Virus record (IMG/VR): IMGVR_UViG_3300032132_000004
Location: 1 to 64,000 of that record
Reading direction: 5' to 3' (one strand)
DNA: 64,000 nt
From: a virus
Part shown: positions 31,836-40,894 of the stretch, piece after piece
How positions within the stretch are numbered: the first letter of the stretch is position 1
How the letters are laid out: each line of letters opens with the position of its first letter
The notes under the pieces: model-generated
What the model was told of the DNA's origin: nothing
The model's database searches: none
The model's input: only the letters and a program-made list of their open reading frames with translations
Made by a program: the position numbers and the translations under genes

Positions 31836-32720
31836 TTAAAATAGTGTGAAGGCCGGAGGCTCTTCAATCTCAAGTAGAAGCTCTTCTTTGAGCTTTTCTT
31901 TCTCTTCGGTACTCTGAGCAGTAAGCTCAGGACCATTCAGAACAGCACCACCTCCTGGGGATGGTAGAGATTTATACTTACCTCTAATCTCCCCAAGGAT
32001 ACCTTTAGCAACAGCTAAAGCATATCGTTGGATCCAGTTCTTGTAATAAGGGTGCATTGTATAGGAATCTAAAGCCCTATAAATAACGATAACAGGCTCA
32101 CCAGTTCTTACAGGAGTCGGATACACTTGAAGTACGTTACCGTTAATAAGATCAAAGGTCCCCTCCTGGCTTAGGACTTTCCTCATGGTTTCCATATGTG
32201 TTTGGAGAAGGTAGTAATCTGAGATAGAGAAGTTACTAAAGAGGAAGTTGTCTTGGAAGTACTTGATAAAGAAATCGTACTCTAGTGTTCCAGCCATGTT
32301 CTGAATGCTTAGTAAGGACTTCTTATAGGCCACATAAGAGAGGTTGTAGGCGATATGTCTTGGTAGGACATAAGCGTTTACTCCTGCTAAGGTAGCGAAG
32401 GTTGCTACTTGTGTGCAACCAAAGGGAGCATGATAATCAAGATTAGAAATAGCCTCATCTATTGCTATCTTAATTTGAAAATCTGTTAGTTCTACGCGAA
32501 CTACAGGATGTCCTAACCTGCCGAGAATGTAATCTCTAACAGTTTGCTCAAGAGGGTTTAACTCTACACCACTATCAAGTAGATTAGTATTAAGCTTAGA
32601 ACTATCTATTGCTGTGTTGTAGATATCAGTGTCCCCTAAATGCGTACCCGCATATGTTCCAAAGGTATCTCCATACCCTAATAAAATAGGGTCAACTCTA
32701 GGGGCTGCTGGTCCTGGCAT
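31836..32720 (-). CDS. gp13: Neck protein, gp13-like
   Basis: A 294-residue protein resembling the T4 head-completion protein gp13 (309 residues). A conserved core runs from PLEQTVRDYILGRLG through QIKIAIDEAISNLDYHAPFG to WIQRYALAVAKGILGEIRGKYKSLPSPGG, and the C-terminus is a charged helix (EEKEKLKEELLLEI). It binds the portal exit and, with gp14, closes the filled head. It begins 23 bases inside the preceding small gene. Confidence 0.8.
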   Translation of the reverse strand: MPGPAAPRVDPILLGYGDTFGTYAGTHLGDTDIYNTAIDSSKLNTNLLDSGVELNPLEQTVRDYILGRLGHPVVRVELTDFQIKIAIDEAISNLDYHAPFGCTQVATFATLAGVNAYVLPRHIAYNLSYVAYKKSLLSIQNMAGTLEYDFFIKYFQDNFLFSNFSISDYYLLQTHMETMRKVLSQEGTFDLINGNVLQVYPTPVRTGEPVIVIYRALDSYTMHPYYKNWIQRYALAVAKGILGEIRGKYKSLPSPGGGAVLNGPELTAQSTEEKEKLKEELLLEIEEPPAFTLF

Positions 32721-32922
32721 TAGTAGGTTCCTCTTTTTTAGGGGGGTTAGGGAGTTTTTCTTTCCCCTTGAGCTTTCTTTCCTTAGGTTCCTTAAGAAGC
32801 TCTAAGTATCTAGAGCTAACTAAGCTTTTAGATTCAAATAATTCTGAAGGTCTTATTTCTACAACTTCTTCATCTATATGAAGAAGCATATTCCATCTAC
32901 ATTTGCTTCTATACTTATACAT
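32698..32922 (-). CDS. Small hypothetical protein
   Basis: A 74-residue protein with a Lys/Glu-rich, Pro-rich C-terminus (KGKEKLPNPPKKEEP), no motif and no known relative. The start at ATG 32922 has GGAGC just upstream and follows the terminator at 32949-32983, so it is the first gene of the neck transcript. It overlaps the gp13-like gene by 23 bases. Confidence 0.55.
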   Translation of the reverse strand: MYKYRSKCRWNMLLHIDEEVVEIRPSELFESKSLVSSRYLELLKEPKERKLKGKEKLPNPPKKEEPTNARTSSP

Positions 32923-32948
32923 TATGCTCCATAGTATATAGGACTGAA

Positions 32949-32983
32949 AAGAGGGCTAGAGGAAAAAAACCTCTAGCCCTCTT
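32949..32983 (-). terminator. Rho-independent terminator after the major capsid gene
   Basis: A 14-bp perfect stem (AAGAGGGCTAGAGG with its complement) around a 7-T loop on the minus strand, followed by T-rich sequence. It ends the capsid transcript and isolates the neck and tail genes downstream, allowing the very high capsid expression expected. Confidence 0.85.
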
Positions 32984-33004
32984 GTATTAAGTAATTACTA
33001 ACTA

Positions 33005-34666
33005 CTAGGAAACAGAAACACCGCTGACCGTAGTGTTACGAGAGAACGGGCTGAATAGGTAGTTAGATGTTGGGCCAATCACGCGGATTACTCTGTAGAA
33101 TCTACTGTATGGCTCAATCTGTACCTTACCATAACGAGTAAGGATACCCTTCCTTGGTTGGAAGGACTCTGGATCCACAATGGTTGGCAACTGCTGTAGT
33201 GGGATGTAGGGTGCATAAATGAACCCAGAATCCATAGCGTTGGAACCTTTATAACCCATAAGAATTTCATCTTGTGGGTACATTGGATCTACGTAGAGGT
33301 CATAACGACCCATAAACTTACCTTTGTATTCAATGGAGTTCTTACCGAAGTTGGTAGGACCATCTCCACTCTGAATACCACCTTCAAGCTTAGTAGCACT
33401 CTCAAGAAGAGAAGCCATAAGAGGAGAAGTTAGTAGCCAGTTGCCTGGACCGCGCATAGTTGTGCGGTAGATATCTTGCGAAGCAAGGTTAATCAAGGCA
33501 AGTAGGTTAGCGTATACCTCGCCAACGTGACGAGGAGCCAAACCGTCCTCCATTCCAAAATCAATAACAAAGACGTTAGAGCCTACACCAGAACCATCTC
33601 CTGGCATCTCAGTCGAAGTTCCTGTGCCTTGAGCACCATTAAAATCATAAGTAAACTGTGCTGGGATAAAGGTTCCTGCGCTAGCAGAATCAACGATACC
33701 TGGGCTACCACCCATGTTAATGTAGCTACTGTCCATAAGGTTTTGATTAACTCCACCCATGTTTCGTCCACGGAAACCATAACCAATCATGCGAAGATCT
33801 TCAATGAGTTCACGGTCGATCTCAAGTTGAAGTTCCTTCGAAAGAAGATCAGTAAGTTCGCGCTCAAGATCAAGGTTATGGTATGCTTTAAGATCTTGAG
33901 AAGCCTCAAGAGTCCAAAGAGCACGCATCTTACGAGTGTTGGCAACAACTGCCTCTTGCTCGATATGGAAGGTCATCTCTGGGATGCCCGTTCCTGTTAG
34001 ACGCTCACCAGCCGAAAGCTGATAACCCATTACTGAACTTGTGTTGGGCCATGCACCAATTTGACCACCCATGGTACCAGAACCAGCACCTGCACCTTGA
34101 ATTGAAGTACCTGAACCAGCCAAGACATTGGAGAGGTCGAAGCCACTCTGGGCATCATCACCGTCAAGACCAGGACCAGAAGTTCCGAACTGGCCTCCGC
34201 CCGCAGTAGTAAGTGATCCCCCAACACCAGCAGCAAGACCAGTCTCCAATGAACCAACACGCTGTGCAACATTACCTTGGTAGGTAAGGTTGAACTTACT
34301 GTAAACAGCTTGGATATCACCAGTACCAGCACCACCATTTCTGGCTCTAGAGTTACCTAGGTAGAAGACCTGTGAGACAGGACCCTGCATAGGCTGCACT
34401 CCGCAAAGGGAGTGGGCTAGAAGTTTTGGGTAAACCCGACGAACGAGAGGGAAAGCAAACTTTTGGAAGGTACCAAGCTGACCAGTTGTGGTGGCAGCAG
34501 CGGAGATAGCTTCATCAAGGTTTCTTGATTTCTCTTCAACAATGGATTTTGCTTGGTTCTCAAGCAATTGCGCTGTTACGCGCCGAACATAGTCATTGTC
34601 GATGCCCTCAAGGACAGGCTCCCACCTCTGGACTAATTTTTCATCTGTTTGATGCATAAATTCCAT
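33005..34666 (-). CDS. gp23: Major capsid protein, gp23-like
   Basis: A 553-residue protein forming the head hexamers. The strongest match is in residues about 65-110: GQLGTFQKFAFPLVRRVYP, followed by LCGVQPMQGPVSQVFYL, virtually the standard T4-type capsid text. Later parts include LEASQDLKAYHNLDLERELT and the E-loop-like region. The Gly/Ser-rich loop at 150-220 is an inserted surface loop. The length is close to T4 gp23 (521). It lies directly downstream of the scaffold gene, with an AAGGA site, and is followed by a strong terminator. Confidence 0.95.
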   Translation of the reverse strand: MEFMHQTDEKLVQRWEPVLEGIDNDYVRRVTAQLLENQAKSIVEEKSRNLDEAISAAATTTGQLGTFQKFAFPLVRRVYPKLLAHSLCGVQPMQGPVSQVFYLGNSRARNGGAGTGDIQAVYSKFNLTYQGNVAQRVGSLETGLAAGVGGSLTTAGGGQFGTSGPGLDGDDAQSGFDLSNVLAGSGTSIQGAGAGSGTMGGQIGAWPNTSSVMGYQLSAGERLTGTGIPEMTFHIEQEAVVANTRKMRALWTLEASQDLKAYHNLDLERELTDLLSKELQLEIDRELIEDLRMIGYGFRGRNMGGVNQNLMDSSYINMGGSPGIVDSASAGTFIPAQFTYDFNGAQGTGTSTEMPGDGSGVGSNVFVIDFGMEDGLAPRHVGEVYANLLALINLASQDIYRTTMRGPGNWLLTSPLMASLLESATKLEGGIQSGDGPTNFGKNSIEYKGKFMGRYDLYVDPMYPQDEILMGYKGSNAMDSGFIYAPYIPLQQLPTIVDPESFQPRKGILTRYGKVQIEPYSRFYRVIRVIGPTSNYLFSPFSRNTTVSGVSVS

Positions 34667-34685
34667 AATAATAAATCCTTAAAGA

Positions 34686-35327
34686 TTAATTCTGGGAGGA
34701 GGGCATGAATCTCATGACCTCATTGTTAAGGAACTCATTCTGAAAGGGAGCTTGTTCCTCGTTTATCTCTTTATCTGCTAGAGAGATAACTAGTGCTTGT
34801 TCTGAGGAGACAAATTTCTCCTCATTAACAGCTTCCAAATTAGCAACTTCTTCAATAAGCTGCTCTTTTTGATCTTCTAGTTCCTTAGTAGTTTCTTCTT
34901 GAATAGAAGCTTTGCTACTTAGAACTTTAATTGTGCTTTGTAGTTTTTCATTCTCTATAGCTAGTAAGCCTACTTGCTCAGAGATAGTATCGAACTCTTC
35001 TTGGAGTTCTCCATGAGAGGTAGCGATCTCAGAAACAGCAGAGTCTTCATCTGCACCAGTAAGCTCTAAGGTCATCAGAGTTCGGACTGATTCAAAAAGA
35101 CGAGCGTTCCTAAAAACCTCGTTCTCTTCTGATAGCTCTGTTAAAGCTTGTTCTTTTAGTTGGTCAACCTTGGTGCGTAAATAGGCATTAACCTTAGCCT
35201 CCAAAAGACCGATCTTCTCAGAGACTTGTTCATTAATAGTAGAATCCACCAGTTCGAAAATAGTTTCGACAGTGGATTCATCAAGTCCTTCGGGAAGAAT
35301 ATTTGCAATATCCTTTAAATTATCCAT
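34686..35327 (-). CDS. gp22: Prohead core scaffolding protein, gp22-like
   Basis: A 213-residue, acidic, largely coiled-coil protein (ELQEEFDTISEQVGLLAIEN and further heptads). Its place between the protease and the capsid gene is that of T4 gp22, the main scaffold that shapes the prohead and is then digested by gp21. Sequence similarity is mostly compositional, so I rely on position and fold type. It starts at ATG 35327 with TAGGAG upstream. Confidence 0.8.
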   Translation of the reverse strand: MDNLKDIANILPEGLDESTVETIFELVDSTINEQVSEKIGLLEAKVNAYLRTKVDQLKEQALTELSEENEVFRNARLFESVRTLMTLELTGADEDSAVSEIATSHGELQEEFDTISEQVGLLAIENEKLQSTIKVLSSKASIQEETTKELEDQKEQLIEEVANLEAVNEEKFVSSEQALVISLADKEINEEQAPFQNEFLNNEVMRFMPSSQN

Positions 35328-35413
35328 ACGTATACGTCTCCTAGGTTACAATATCTATAACCCTCAGAATAAATTTTTATTTTTATTTAAAAAATGTATG
35401 TTTAAACTAAGGC

Positions 35414-36796
35414 TTACTTTACATTAAGCATCTCAGCGATTATGTTACCAATTCTCTTGTAGGCAACAGCCTCGTGAGTCCCGTGTTCTTTCTTAAATCT
35501 ATCTTTACTTTGGGTTGCGGCTCCTCTAGCTCCCCCTATGTATTTTTTCCTTTTAGCTTTATCGTCGTTTGGGTTATTTTTTCTTGCCTTAGTCAGTCTT
35601 GCTTTAAGCTGTTTGGCTAATTTATTCCTATCGGCCTGAAGCTCTACGGTTCTAGTTTCGCCTGGTTTTCTACCCGCTACTGTCCTTTTAGAGTCTTTAG
35701 GTTTAAGGGCATCAGCCTTCTTTTGGAGCATAGCCTTACTCTTATCGGAATAGTCTGCTGACCCTGGGCCTCCAGCGCCAAGTTTAGCTCTTAAACCTAC
35801 ATCGCCTCCAGCTTCGCCCCTTGCTCTGATTCGAGATGCCTGAACATCGCCCACAGCTTCTGCCCTTTTACCTGCTTTTATCCTCAAACGATCCCTAAAG
35901 CCAGGACCACTTTTGCCGCTACCACTAGGTTGCCTAGATATTAGTTCTTTAGCAAGGTCCCTATTTTCTTTATCCTTTTTTTGGGAATCTAACTCACTAC
36001 TAATATCTTCTCTAAGAATAGAAGCAAGAGCATGTGCTATTGGGATATAAGAATCTTGAACATAGCGCATCATTTGATTCGAGGGCCTCTTCTTCTTCTT
36101 CTTCTCAGGCTTCTTAGGCTTCTCAGGCTTCTCAGGCTTCTCAGGCTTCTCAGGCTTCTCAGGCTTCTCAGGCTTCTTAACCTCCTCAATCCAAGGCTGA
36201 TATGCTTCACGAAGTTTAGACTGTAGCATGGTAACTAGGTTACCCTCTTTCTTAAGCTTGCTCTGAGACTCTCTAACAAACTGGTTTTCTGTAGACTCAC
36301 ACATGCCTGGGAAAGCTCCTCTAGTTGATGGATCTGCAACTAGGTCGAAGGTAACTAGCTTGTAGTCTTCGTTGACGATCTTGTTTCCTTCAGAATCTTC
36401 TGAAAGAGTTCCCATGCCTCTGCTTGAAATACCAATCTTAACTCCACCTTCTACAAGAGCTTTAGCTGTAAGACCAGCAGGAGTGTTCAGGAGTTCTGCT
36501 TCTCCAATATAATCGTTGCCTACTAGGTCTAAAGTTGTGATTAGGTGGGAAGCGTTAGAGAGCTTTACAGTGTCGTTCTGGGGGTGGTCGAGTTCTCCGC
36601 ACAGTCTGCGCTCTGCAATCAAAGGCTGAACCTGCTTTAGCTGTCCTTCTAGAACATTACGTGGGTAGATTCTACCGTTGTTGTTCTTCTCATTACAACG
36701 ACCAAAGACGCCCTTAATCTTAGTTGGGCCTTTACCTTTACTTTCAGAAATAATCTGTAGGTTCTCAATTATAAAAACATCTTGGAGTAATTGCAT
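35414..36796 (-). CDS. gp21: Prohead core protease, gp21-like, with long basic C-terminal extension
   Basis: A 460-residue protein. Residues 1-190 are the gp21-type serine protease that digests the scaffold: CGELDHP with His71 and SSRGMG with Ser124/125 at the expected places, then FDLVADPSTRGAFPGM. After residue about 200 comes an EKP repeat (36102-36173), a Lys-rich stretch, and about 220 basic, Arg/Gly-rich residues ending EMLNVK. T4 gp21 is 212 residues, so the second half is an extension, possibly a DNA- or scaffold-binding tail or a fused core protein. I chose ATG 36796, with AAGGA upstream, rather than a longer frame to 36838. Confidence 0.88.
   Translation of the reverse strand: MQLLQDVFIIENLQIISESKGKGPTKIKGVFGRCNEKNNNGRIYPRNVLEGQLKQVQPLIAERRLCGELDHPQNDTVKLSNASHLITTLDLVGNDYIGEAELLNTPAGLTAKALVEGGVKIGISSRGMGTLSEDSEGNKIVNEDYKLVTFDLVADPSTRGAFPGMCESTENQFVRESQSKLKKEGNLVTMLQSKLREAYQPWIEEVKKPEKPEKPEKPEKPEKPEKPKKPEKKKKKRPSNQMMRYVQDSYIPIAHALASILREDISSELDSQKKDKENRDLAKELISRQPSGSGKSGPGFRDRLRIKAGKRAEAVGDVQASRIRARGEAGGDVGLRAKLGAGGPGSADYSDKSKAMLQKKADALKPKDSKRTVAGRKPGETRTVELQADRNKLAKQLKARLTKARKNNPNDDKAKRKKYIGGARGAATQSKDRFKKEHGTHEAVAYKRIGNIIAEMLNVK
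36102..36173. repeat. Nine-base tandem repeat coding for Pro-Glu-Lys
   Basis: Eight tandem copies of a 9-base unit (plus strand TTCTCAGGC; the second copy has one change) encode PEK/KPE triplets inside the prohead protease gene. Copies this uniform are prone to replication slippage, so length variation between isolates is likely. Confidence 0.95.
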
Positions 36797-36797
36797 A

Positions 36798-37205
36798 TTA
36801 TTTATCCTTCTTATCTTCTCTTCCGTCCTTGCCACCAATACCGCGTTCCTTCTTGATGGATCTACTACCGTACTTCTGAGCTAACTTGTCTGAGCCTTTG
36901 CCGTACCTTAGGAGAGTACGTGCAGCGTGCTTCTTAACGCTAGGAAACTTAGCGGAGGGGGTAGCACTTCCAGGCGTGAAGCCTTTAGCGATCTTTCCTC
37001 TACCACTCTTCTTGCCCCACTTACCTTTAGATACAACGTATATCCTACCAGCAGCTTTAGTTGTAAACATACTACCATAAGCCCCATCAGAGAGAGCAGA
37101 CTTAATACTATCGTAAGTCTTAACTCTTCCTTTGAATGCTTTCTTCTTTTCCTTAGGCTCTTCTTTGCCTTCGGAAAGTGTGGTTAGTAGGTCAGTAAAT
37201 TTCAT
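36798..37205 (-). CDS. Basic prohead-core-type protein (hypothetical)
   Basis: A 135-residue, very basic protein with repeated Lys/Gly/Ser patches (GKWGKKSGRGKIAKGF, KPSVK-type stretches) and a charged C-terminus. I recognise no family. T4 has small basic or acidic core proteins (gp67, gp68) beside gp21; position and composition suggest a similar internal core protein. It overlaps its upstream neighbour by 4 bases and is followed 1 base later by gp21. Confidence 0.55.
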   Translation of the reverse strand: MKFTDLLTTLSEGKEEPKEKKKAFKGRVKTYDSIKSALSDGAYGSMFTTKAAGRIYVVSKGKWGKKSGRGKIAKGFTPGSATPSAKFPSVKKHAARTLLRYGKGSDKLAQKYGSRSIKKERGIGGKDGREDKKDK

Positions 37206-37693
37206 TTGCGTCTTGAAACAAGTCTAGCTCTAATAGAATCTTTTCGCTTTTCTTTTTTGCTATTTTTAGGTTTCTTATAAGTAGCCTCTGGTGAGGGGTT
37301 AGATTGCTCAGGACCAGCTAGGTTACATCCAATGTGCCCTGTGCCAGTAGTAGCTGCCGTCATCTCTTTAAGGAGATTCCGTACTTCCTCTAGCAAAGGT
37401 ACAAGCTGTTGGGCTGTACTCTCTGTTAGAGTTTCTAAAGAAGGCTTCTCTTCCAGCTTATCATCCGTCCAGACTACTTCTGGCATAGCTTCATCTGCTG
37501 GCTCTTCCTGTGAGTGGAAGCTCTCCCCTAGAAGAGACTTCATAAAAGAATCAGGAACCCTAGTCTCGGAGATATCAATGCCAGCAGGAGCTAACCCAGA
37601 TCCCTTTGAATTAGGGGGTAGAGCTTTCCCTTGCTTAACATCGGCAACACTCTCAAGAATTAGCTTCTCTGCGAAATCGCCTATGCTATCCAT
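37202..37693 (-). CDS. Small hypothetical protein (possible prohead core component)
   Basis: A 163-residue protein with an acidic N-terminal half, a short amphipathic helix (LVPLLEEVRNLLKEM) and a basic C-terminal end (KKEKRKDSIRARLVSRRK). No relatives are recognised. It overlaps both neighbours by 1-4 bases, which marks it as part of the head operon. A mixed acidic and basic composition is common in core proteins that are later digested by the protease. Confidence 0.55.
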   Translation of the reverse strand: MDSIGDFAEKLILESVADVKQGKALPPNSKGSGLAPAGIDISETRVPDSFMKSLLGESFHSQEEPADEAMPEVVWTDDKLEEKPSLETLTESTAQQLVPLLEEVRNLLKEMTAATTGTGHIGCNLAGPEQSNPSPEATYKKPKNSKKEKRKDSIRARLVSRRK

Positions 37694-38058
37694 TACTCTT
37701 CTTCAGTTACATCTTGAAGAAGGATTTCTTTAATAGTTGCGTCTATGACAGCATCAACATCCTCTTCGCTCTCATCAAGCTGAGAGAGACGATCTACAAG
37801 ACCGACAACTACTTCAAGGTGCTCTAGAATACGATCTTCTTCGATAGCCTCTGAAAGCTCAGAAGTGCAAAGAGGGCATACGTGTGCTTCCTCGATAGTA
37901 TCTTCTTCAGCCTCTACGGCTGGAGCTTCTTCTTCTTTCTCAACTACCTCCGAGGTAGCCTCATCAACTCGCTCTACTGGAGTGATGCCTACTTTGCCCC
38001 ATGCTGCTGATTCTAGTAGCTGGTTGCGAAGCTCGTCCGTTAATTTAATGTGATCCAT
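37693..38058 (-). CDS. Acidic hypothetical protein with CPLC motif
   Basis: A 121-residue acidic protein: a basic-poor N-terminus, a long Glu-rich middle, a single CPLC pair and further acidic helices (ILEHLEVVVGLVDRL). A zinc site would need two more ligands, which are not obvious. I chose ATG 38058, with GGA 7 bases upstream, over a TTG at 38070. It is the first gene of the head operon after a 90-base gap. Confidence 0.55.
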   Translation of the reverse strand: MDHIKLTDELRNQLLESAAWGKVGITPVERVDEATSEVVEKEEEAPAVEAEEDTIEEAHVCPLCTSELSEAIEEDRILEHLEVVVGLVDRLSQLDESEEDVDAVIDATIKEILLQDVTEEE

Positions 38059-38146
38059 TGTATTATCCAATTTTGGTTAAGATTTTCATCTCTACACATA
38101 TTTAGCTTAGTTGCATATAATCTCTAGTTTTATTTTGAAAAATGAC

Positions 38147-40894
38147 CTAGCGTGGAGTAGAACGCTTTGTTGGGGGTTCTGTGGTCGTTGGAGGCACAAC
38201 CTGCTCTCCTGTGTTGAGGGACTTGATGGGTTGGAAGGTGTCAGTTGTTGCAGCAGCTTTAGCCTTTCTCTGCACTAGTAGAGACTTGAAGAAGTTGATC
38301 CTTTTGTCTGCACTTTTAATAGGAGGTACCACCTTTACATCGCTAAAAATACCATTTCTAATAGAGTCCCTTATGAGGGGGAAATTCTCTAAACCAAGTA
38401 GTCTATTGAACTGATGAAAGTATAACCTACTAAACACATCATGCTCTGTAACTGATTTTCCAATACCGTTAAAACCTAGGAGGTAGTTATCATCCATCTC
38501 AGTGATAATCTCTTTCAACAACCGTAAGCCTGTCTTCTTTCTAGCTGGGGTAAAGGTGGAGGCTGAGACTAAATCATTACCTTCCCTATATCCTGTAGTG
38601 AATATCTTATCCCCAGGGGTGATTTGAGTAATCCTAGCTTGGGTATTAGGGTTCCCCCAAACGTCTGTTCCATCCCTTCCATTGGTTTGCAAACGTACAA
38701 ATTTGTTTGTTTGTTCTTTATTTAGGTTTGGAACTATACTAGTCCTACACCTTAGCTGTCTGATCACTGTGCCAGAAGTCTCCATAGACACGATCTGAGA
38801 CTTACTATTGAAGACGTTTAGATCGCTTCTGTTAGTGGGATATACTATTATGTACCAAGGGATTTGCCTAGTTAGGAGAGGTATTGTTTTGTTTACCTTA
38901 GGGGAATCAAACAGAATGTCTGTCTGCTTCATAGTAAGAGAGGAGGTATCCTCTATATAATCCAGAATAATATCCTCATCATCCAAGAGGAATACCCTGT
39001 TATTTGCTTTGTATTTTATATAAGCGTTCACTTCTGCAAGACCAGCATCAGTAACGGTGTCTGCAAGCTCGTATCTTGCCGTAGTATCTTTAAGTAAGAA
39101 GGATCCAGTAGGGCTTGGTTTGGTTGTAATAGAGCTTAGTACACAACTAAGCATGTAGTACGGTTGTCTGGTAGCAGTTAAAGAGTAGTTGAACTCTATG
39201 TTCGATAGGATACTTGCGCTAACCTCCAGTGTTCTCCCTGAGTCCCCCCCTAGGAGGTTGATAGCTTTTTGCCTTGTCCTCTCTGGGATTAGGAATGCGT
39301 GATCCTTCTCAGACTTAACAAAAAGATCGTAAGTCTTATCCCCTCTCTTCACCTTGAAACAATCTCCGTCGTGAATAGAAAGGGAACTTCTCTCAATGAA
39401 AGTATCATCATCGTTAAGGTAGAACTGTCGTATCTCTCCGTCAATCTTACAATCAATCCTCTTGTCTGTGTCAGAGGCTAGAGTCTTCCAGTTAGGAAGA
39501 ATATTCTGCATGTTACCCTTAGCGTTGGAGACATCTAAGCTGAACATATCCCGCTCAATTAAAGACACTGCTGCAATTTCGTTAACCTTATCATGCACAC
39601 TTCGTTTAATAAGAACTGGTTCCCTACTCTTACTGTCTTCTGCTAAGGTTCTAAGTAGGCGTAGAGGAATAGCATCTAAAGTTCCATCCAAAACTCTAGA
39701 ACCAATCATAGAGAATATTTGATTCTTATTTAAAGGAGTACCGTCGTAGTTTCTTATCTCCTCTAGGAGAGTCCTTACTTCTGGCTTCAAGCTTCTGTAC
39801 AAGGAATCAGGGGTTACCCCTGCTGTGTAGTTACTATTCCAATTTCCTGTATTATCTTGGTTAGACAAAACATACTCTATATTACTGTCAATCTCCTTGT
39901 TAAATAGCTCAGTGTGTCTGGAAGTATTCCTAGCTATGGTAGGAGCAGGAGGAGTTAAATCAAAGGCAAGGTCTGCATCCTCTAGTCCCATAGGATTTTC
40001 TTCTAATAAAGTTCCTATGATAGTAGGATCGTTTAGATCAATTTCTCCTGTTTCCATTGCTGCATTAACTAAAGAATCTACATTCGTACCTACGTTCCCA
40101 TTTCCTATAGGAGGAGTAGAAGGTTCAATTAAACCTCCTCCTATACTAGGAGTTAAAGTATCTGCTAGAGTTCCTACATTACCTCCTAAATCATTGTCGC
40201 CTGGATCAAGTAAGCCTTCCCCTGGATTTGGGGCTAGGTTATCTTCAAACGTTCCTACGTTCCCACCGAAAACGTCTCCACCCCCAGGGGTTACGGTACC
40301 TCCTCCAGGGAAGGGGTTTTGAGGTCCAACGGGAATTCCTCCACCTCCTCCTCCTGGGGCTGGTCCTGGGATATCATCGTTTGGGCTTTCTGGGGGGGGC
40401 CTATTACAGTTATTTTCACAGTCTGCCTGGGTCCTATAAGCACCCCCTCCAGGGGGAACGGTTATATCTTGTGTAAAAGAAGTACACTTATAATCAGGGA
40501 AGCCTGAGCACTTCCAGTATGTTACTAGGGTTCCGCCGCCTCCGCCTCCTCCTCCCCCACCTGGGGCTGCTGGGGAAGGTGGGCCAGGGGAAGTTGGTCT
40601 AGGGGCCTGAGGACCTCCTCCTGGCTGTCCTGCGGGTCCTCCTCCTGTGCCTGGGACTACTGCGGGTGGTGGGGGATTGCCTGGAGGGGGCACAGGACCA
40701 GGAGTGCTAGGTCCAGGCTGCACTGGTCCTGTGGGTACTTCAGGGGGAGATGGCTCTAAAGGAGGTATACTAGGCCCAGGCCCAGGATCACCTCCTCCGC
40801 TATCAATAGTTCCCCCGCCATCAAATTCAGGAAAGTTGCCGGGACCAAATCCAGGGAGAAAAGTCCCGCAACCGAATGTGGGATTCTCGGCCAT
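38147..40894 (-). CDS. Large virion structural protein with Gly/Pro-rich head
   Basis: A 915-residue protein. Residues 1-330 are Gly/Pro-rich and low-complexity, including ten Gly in a row, TVPPGGG, PAGQPGGGP and a cysteine-rich island (WKCSGFPDYKC, then CENNC). Residues 330-880 are a folded part with KDTTARYELADT and TRQIPWYIIVYPTNRSD, which I take as T4-type virion structural text although I cannot name a T4 equivalent. The C-terminus is Pro/Thr/Lys-rich. It is not a portal protein, as no portal features are seen. It lies between the small core-type genes and the large DNxPL proteins. Confidence 0.55.
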   Translation of the reverse strand: MAENPTFGCGTFLPGFGPGNFPEFDGGGTIDSGGGDPGPGPSIPPLEPSPPEVPTGPVQPGPSTPGPVPPPGNPPPPAVVPGTGGGPAGQPGGGPQAPRPTSPGPPSPAAPGGGGGGGGGGTLVTYWKCSGFPDYKCTSFTQDITVPPGGGAYRTQADCENNCNRPPPESPNDDIPGPAPGGGGGGIPVGPQNPFPGGGTVTPGGGDVFGGNVGTFEDNLAPNPGEGLLDPGDNDLGGNVGTLADTLTPSIGGGLIEPSTPPIGNGNVGTNVDSLVNAAMETGEIDLNDPTIIGTLLEENPMGLEDADLAFDLTPPAPTIARNTSRHTELFNKEIDSNIEYVLSNQDNTGNWNSNYTAGVTPDSLYRSLKPEVRTLLEEIRNYDGTPLNKNQIFSMIGSRVLDGTLDAIPLRLLRTLAEDSKSREPVLIKRSVHDKVNEIAAVSLIERDMFSLDVSNAKGNMQNILPNWKTLASDTDKRIDCKIDGEIRQFYLNDDDTFIERSSLSIHDGDCFKVKRGDKTYDLFVKSEKDHAFLIPERTRQKAINLLGGDSGRTLEVSASILSNIEFNYSLTATRQPYYMLSCVLSSITTKPSPTGSFLLKDTTARYELADTVTDAGLAEVNAYIKYKANNRVFLLDDEDIILDYIEDTSSLTMKQTDILFDSPKVNKTIPLLTRQIPWYIIVYPTNRSDLNVFNSKSQIVSMETSGTVIRQLRCRTSIVPNLNKEQTNKFVRLQTNGRDGTDVWGNPNTQARITQITPGDKIFTTGYREGNDLVSASTFTPARKKTGLRLLKEIITEMDDNYLLGFNGIGKSVTEHDVFSRLYFHQFNRLLGLENFPLIRDSIRNGIFSDVKVVPPIKSADKRINFFKSLLVQRKAKAAATTDTFQPIKSLNTGEQVVPPTTTEPPTKRSTPR
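40441..40462. repeat. 22-bp exact repeat, copy 2 (see 6753-6774)
   Basis: Identical 22 bases encoding TVPPGGG in the 915-residue protein and in the HEAT-repeat protein. Confidence 0.9.
40610..40636. repeat. 27-bp exact repeat, copy 2 (see 6622-6648)
   Basis: Identical 27 bases encoding PAGQPGGGP. The two modules appear in the opposite order in the two proteins. Confidence 0.9.

Noticed and set aside
35341-35413. Possible terminator between protease and scaffold genes
   Set aside because: AT-rich runs but no convincing GC stem on either strand.
36102-36173. Regular repeats suggesting a CRISPR array
   Set aside because: Unit is 9 bases with no spacers and lies in frame inside the protease gene; it encodes PEK triplets.
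38071-38146. Promoter ahead of the head operon (CTAAATATG-like sequence)
   Set aside because: Only a loose match to T4 late or -10 consensus and the spacing to the start is unlike the other boxes; kept as unsupported.
38147-40894. The 915-residue protein as portal (gp20)
   Set aside because: Size, Gly/Pro-rich head and sequence have nothing of a portal; gp20 is probably outside the window.
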